A stretch of DNA of 7,523 bases. Source: Methanosarcinales archaeon. GTDB taxonomy: Archaea; Halobacteriota; Methanosarcinia; DSM-18856; Methermicoccaceae. Positions 5,726 through 7,523 of this stretch are shown piece after piece (positions within the stretch are counted from its first letter, which is position 1; every line of letters begins with the position of its first letter). The DNA lies in the NCBI GenBank assembly GCA_003661015.1, contig QMVI01000052.1, positions 1 to 7,523 on the forward strand, given 5' to 3'. Below the pieces are notes generated by a model. The model saw nothing but the letters and a program-made list of their open reading frames with translations, was not told where the DNA came from and did no database searches. Made by a program: the position numbers and the translations under genes.

Positions 5726-6448
5726 TCACCCATATATTGGAAATTCTCGTTTGGTCTTCTGAGCTTCTGCACGCATCTGTTCAGCAAGTCTCTGCATCTC
5801 CATTTCTATCTGCTCAGCCTGTTCATGCAATCTTGTTGTGTCAATAGACAAATTGTAAACTTTATTTATTACCTCCACCACATTCGCCGCAGAACCAGGG
5901 CTTGGATTCATCCCTCTTGTCTCGCCAAGTAAAGCAACAGCAGGAATGTTCTTGAGATAACATTCCAAAACAATTCCGCCGGAGATGCCCGCTATACTCC
6001 CTACTTCAAATGTCTCCACATATGGGGATATCTTCTTCAATGTCTCTTCATCAGTTGCTGCCCCATATACCTTACATTCTTCTCCAACAGTTGCAACACC
6101 AGCCACCGAAACGACTTCTCTTACGCCAATGTTCGAACACCATTCAACAATTGCACTTGCAAGTGGGTATACACCATCGGGAAAAACAGGTATGTCTGAA
6201 ATTATTGTAACGAGTGAATGTTCCTTGGACTCATATATCCTCACAGGTAGACTGACAGTACCTCTAAAAAGAATCGCTATGGGAGGAAATACGTTTGAAT
6301 GAATTGTCCCTACGAGCTCCATATTAAGCTCTTCTATCATATGATGAACAACTATATTTCCTATCAGCCCCACACCAGGAAATCCCTGTATCATTACTGG
6401 TTTTTCAGATGAAACTTTACCATGTATCTTTACCCATCTCTCATCCAT
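5726..6448 (-). CDS. PAC2-family proteasome assembly chaperone (PbaA/PbaB-like) with HbYX-type C-terminus
   Basis: Archaeal homologue of eukaryotic proteasome assembly chaperones Pba1/Pba2 (PAC1/PAC2), 240 residues. The PAC2 domain is visible in PVMIQGFPGVGLIGNIVVHH (17-36), SDIPVF (84-89), VSVAGVAT (113-120), GSIAGISGGIVLECYLKN (150-167) and LLGETRGMNPSPGSA (173-187). The last 35 residues form a charged amphipathic helix, probably a coiled coil (LHEQAEQIEMEMQRLAEQMR), ending in FPIYG. The terminal Ile-Tyr-Gly fits the hydrophobic-Tyr-X motif by which activators and Pba proteins dock into alpha-ring pockets. PsmA is encoded about 3.3 kb downstream on the same strand. The ATG at 6446-6448 has GAGGGAAGTGG just upstream. 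It is the first gene of the minus-strand run and faces alba across a divergent promoter region. Confidence 0.92.
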   Translation of the reverse strand: MDERWVKIHGKVSSEKPVMIQGFPGVGLIGNIVVHHMIEELNMELVGTIHSNVFPPIAILFRGTVSLPVRIYESKEHSLVTIISDIPVFPDGVYPLASAIVEWCSNIGVREVVSVAGVATVGEECKVYGAATDEETLKKISPYVETFEVGSIAGISGGIVLECYLKNIPAVALLGETRGMNPSPGSAANVVEVINKVYNLSIDTTRLHEQAEQIEMEMQRLAEQMRAEAQKTKREFPIYG

Positions 6449-6479
6449 CCACTTCCCTCATGCATCATTGTACCAAAAC

Positions 6480-6490
6480 ATCTATAAATC
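6480..6490 (-). promoter_or_regulatory. Putative TATA box of the ten-gene minus-strand run
   Basis: On the minus strand the sequence reads GATTTATAGAT. A start about 25 nt downstream would fall near 6460, giving a leader of roughly 11 nt with the GAGGGAAGTGG ribosome binding site of the PAC2 gene. It lies about 20 nt from the alba TATA element and faces the other way. Confidence 0.5.
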
Positions 6491-6500
6491 TTTGGGAAAT

Positions 6501-6508
6501 TTTAAATA
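6501..6508 (+). promoter_or_regulatory. Putative TATA box of alba
   Basis: TTTAAATA preceded by purine-rich GGGAAA, which could act as a BRE. It lies about 40 nt before the ATG, so transcription would start near 6530 with a leader of about 15 nt. That leader carries a strong ribosome binding site, GGAGGG at 6532-6537, 7 nt before the start codon. Confidence 0.6.
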
Positions 6509-6544
6509 ACGTAAGGTATTAAAAGTGGGTTGGAGGGCTAAGTA

Positions 6545-6823
6545 ATGACTGAGGACAACACAATATACATTGGAAACAAACCGGTTATAAACTATGTACT
6601 GGCGGTAGTATCGCAGTTTAACGAGGGAGCAGATGAGGTCGTTATTAAGGCACGTGGCAGAGCAATTTCGAGGGCTGTCGATACCGCTGAGGTCGTAAGA
6701 ACGAGGTTCCTTCAGGGAGTGTATCCGAAAGAGATAAAGATTGGAACAGAAGAACTCGAAGGGCATAAAGGTGATATGGTAAAGGTTTCTTCGATAGAGA
6801 TATTCTTGGCAAAAGAAAAGTGA
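6545..6823 (+). CDS. alba: DNA/RNA-binding chromatin protein Alba
   Basis: Small abundant archaeal nucleic-acid-binding protein, 92 residues, that dimerises and coats DNA and RNA. The family is unmistakable: IYIGNKPVINYVLAVVSQFN, then GADEVVIKARGRAISRAVDTAEVVRTRF, IKIGTEEL and SSIEIFLAK. The binding loop reads IGNKPV. The second lysine of the Sulfolobus GKKPV pair is kept, and the first one (Lys16, the acetylation site described in Sulfolobus) is Asn, as I recall for Archaeoglobus-type Alba. It has its own promoter and a strong SD (GGAGGG). It is the only plus-strand gene here and is monocistronic, since the next gene converges on it after 9 nt. Confidence 0.97.
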   Translation: MTEDNTIYIGNKPVINYVLAVVSQFNEGADEVVIKARGRAISRAVDTAEVVRTRFLQGVYPKEIKIGTEELEGHKGDMVKVSSIEIFLAKEK

Positions 6824-6832
6824 AAGTTTAAA

Positions 6833-7523
6833 TCAGCTCTTTTGGGGAATTTCTCCAAATTCCTTTTTATACCTATTTAGTGCTCTCTTCCAGTCTGGTA
6901 GATTTGTCTGTGCCCCTTCTGATTCTATCACAAACGAGGCGACTACACTGCCAATCTTTGCACTCGTCACTATGTCGTATCCTTTCTGCATTCCAACAAA
7001 TAATCCAGCCCGATAACCATCGCCTGCACCTGTGGGATCAACAACATCCACATCAACCGCCTTTATATGATGTGAACCTTCGTTAGTATGGACAACACTG
7101 CCACCAGCATCACACGTGACTATCACAAACTCCAAAGTCTCTAAAAGCTCGTTCATATCCATATCAAGCATTGAAAAAATCTTTGTGATTTCAAACCTGT
7201 TGCATATGAGCATGTCTGAATTTGAAAGAACTCCCCACAGGCTCTCAGAATCGTAGTTGACTATATCCTGCCCCGGATCAAATGATACAAACTCAGAAAG
7301 CTCTGCGACTTTTCTGTTGTATATTGGAGAGCCGGTGGCAAGATGGACGAATTCCCTTTTAACCGGTTTCATTCGTTCAAAATCTTCACTTGCACCCCAG
7401 TAAAAATATGTAATCTGATTCTTTTTTTTGTCTGTGATGACATAAGCCCTCGAAGTTTCTTTATCACTGAAGTATAGGCTCATCTCAACTCCAATCTCTT
7501 TCAAGTATGAATGGTATCTGGAA
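6833..7523 (-). CDS. PfkB-family nucleoside/sugar kinase, C-terminal part (5' end beyond window)
   Basis: Ribokinase-superfamily (PfkB) kinase. About 229 codons are visible and the frame is open to the right edge (residues SRYHSYLKEIGVEMS). The TTG at 7502-7504 is therefore not the start, and the N-terminal substrate-binding part with the GG motif is missing. Seen here are ARAYVITD-like and NQITYFYWGAS segments, VHLATGSP, FVSFDPGQD, CNRFEI (the NxxE Mg/phosphate motif), IVTCDAGGS and VDPTGAGDGYRAGLF. GAGD at 7019-7030 provides the catalytic Asp. GAQTNLPDW closes the fold. The blocks NNQITFF-WGA, SFDPGQD and CQTNLP are shared with Methanocaldococcus nucleoside kinase MJ0406, so a broad nucleoside kinase is likely; other PfkB sugar kinases are possible. 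It is transcribed toward alba, not as part of the superoperon. Confidence 0.92.
   Translation of the reverse strand, partial: SRYHSYLKEIGVEMSLYFSDKETSRAYVITDKKKNQITYFYWGASEDFERMKPVKREFVHLATGSPIYNRKVAELSEFVSFDPGQDIVNYDSESLWGVLSNSDMLICNRFEITKIFSMLDMDMNELLETLEFVIVTCDAGGSVVHTNEGSHHIKAVDVDVVDPTGAGDGYRAGLFVGMQKGYDIVTSAKIGSVVASFVIESEGAQTNLPDWKRALNRYKKEFGEIPQKS

Noticed and set aside
6482..6766. Minus-strand open frame opposite alba
   Set aside because: It is antisense to a well-conserved gene with its own promoter and SD, has no recognisable motif, and runs through the divergent promoter region.
7502..7504. TTG as the true start of the PfkB kinase
   Set aside because: The frame stays open to the window edge, and the family needs about 80 more N-terminal residues, so the gene is cut by the edge.
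1..7523. CRISPR arrays, insertion sequences, tRNA or rRNA genes
   Set aside because: No repeated spacer pattern, transposase, terminal inverted repeats or cloverleaf sequence was seen by eye. The window is almost fully covered by conserved protein genes, with no gap above about 100 nt.

Overview
The window is archaeal, most likely from a euryarchaeote of the methanogen/Archaeoglobus side of the tree. It carries archaeal exosome, 20S proteasome, SBDS, RNase P Pop5, Alba, a DUF473 protein (a family known mainly from methanogens and their relatives) and a kinase resembling Methanocaldococcus nucleoside kinase MJ0406. Base composition is moderate, Shine-Dalgarno (SD) sequences are strong, and TATA-type promoters are visible. 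The species cannot be named from this sequence.

Layout: ten genes run on the minus strand from about 6448 down to the left edge. In transcription order they are a PAC2-family proteasome assembly chaperone, a DUF473 protein, a UbiA-type membrane prenyltransferase, a conserved archaeal protein of unknown function, a radical SAM/SPASM-like enzyme, RNase P subunit Pop5, proteasome alpha subunit PsmA, SBDS, exosome subunit Rrp4 and exosome subunit Rrp41 (cut by the left edge). Spacings are very short (a 17-nt overlap to 14 nt), except 51 nt before psmA and 43 nt after ubiA. Pop5-PsmA-SBDS-Rrp4-Rrp41 is the classical archaeal exosome/proteasome/RNase P superoperon. A radical SAM gene sits where the RNase P gene rpp30 is often found. 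To the right, alba is transcribed divergently on the plus strand from a 96-nt promoter region. It converges, 9 nt apart, on a PfkB-family nucleoside kinase gene that is cut by the right edge.

The main discovery is in pop5. The gene reads as one continuous Pop5 protein of 116 codons only if an in-frame TAG at 2698-2700 (codon 40) is translated. Pop5 homology is intact and in register on both sides of it. None of the eleven visible stop codons is TAG (ten TGA, one TAA). This pattern fits an archaeon that reads UAG as pyrrolysine, here in a housekeeping RNase P protein rather than a methylamine methyltransferase. Amber mutation, sequencing error, or a stop-restart split of Pop5 remain possible and can be tested. 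A second thread is the proteasome: the PAC2 protein that opens the run ends in Ile-Tyr-Gly, an HbYX-type tail, and the PsmA encoded further down has the lysine that receives such tails.
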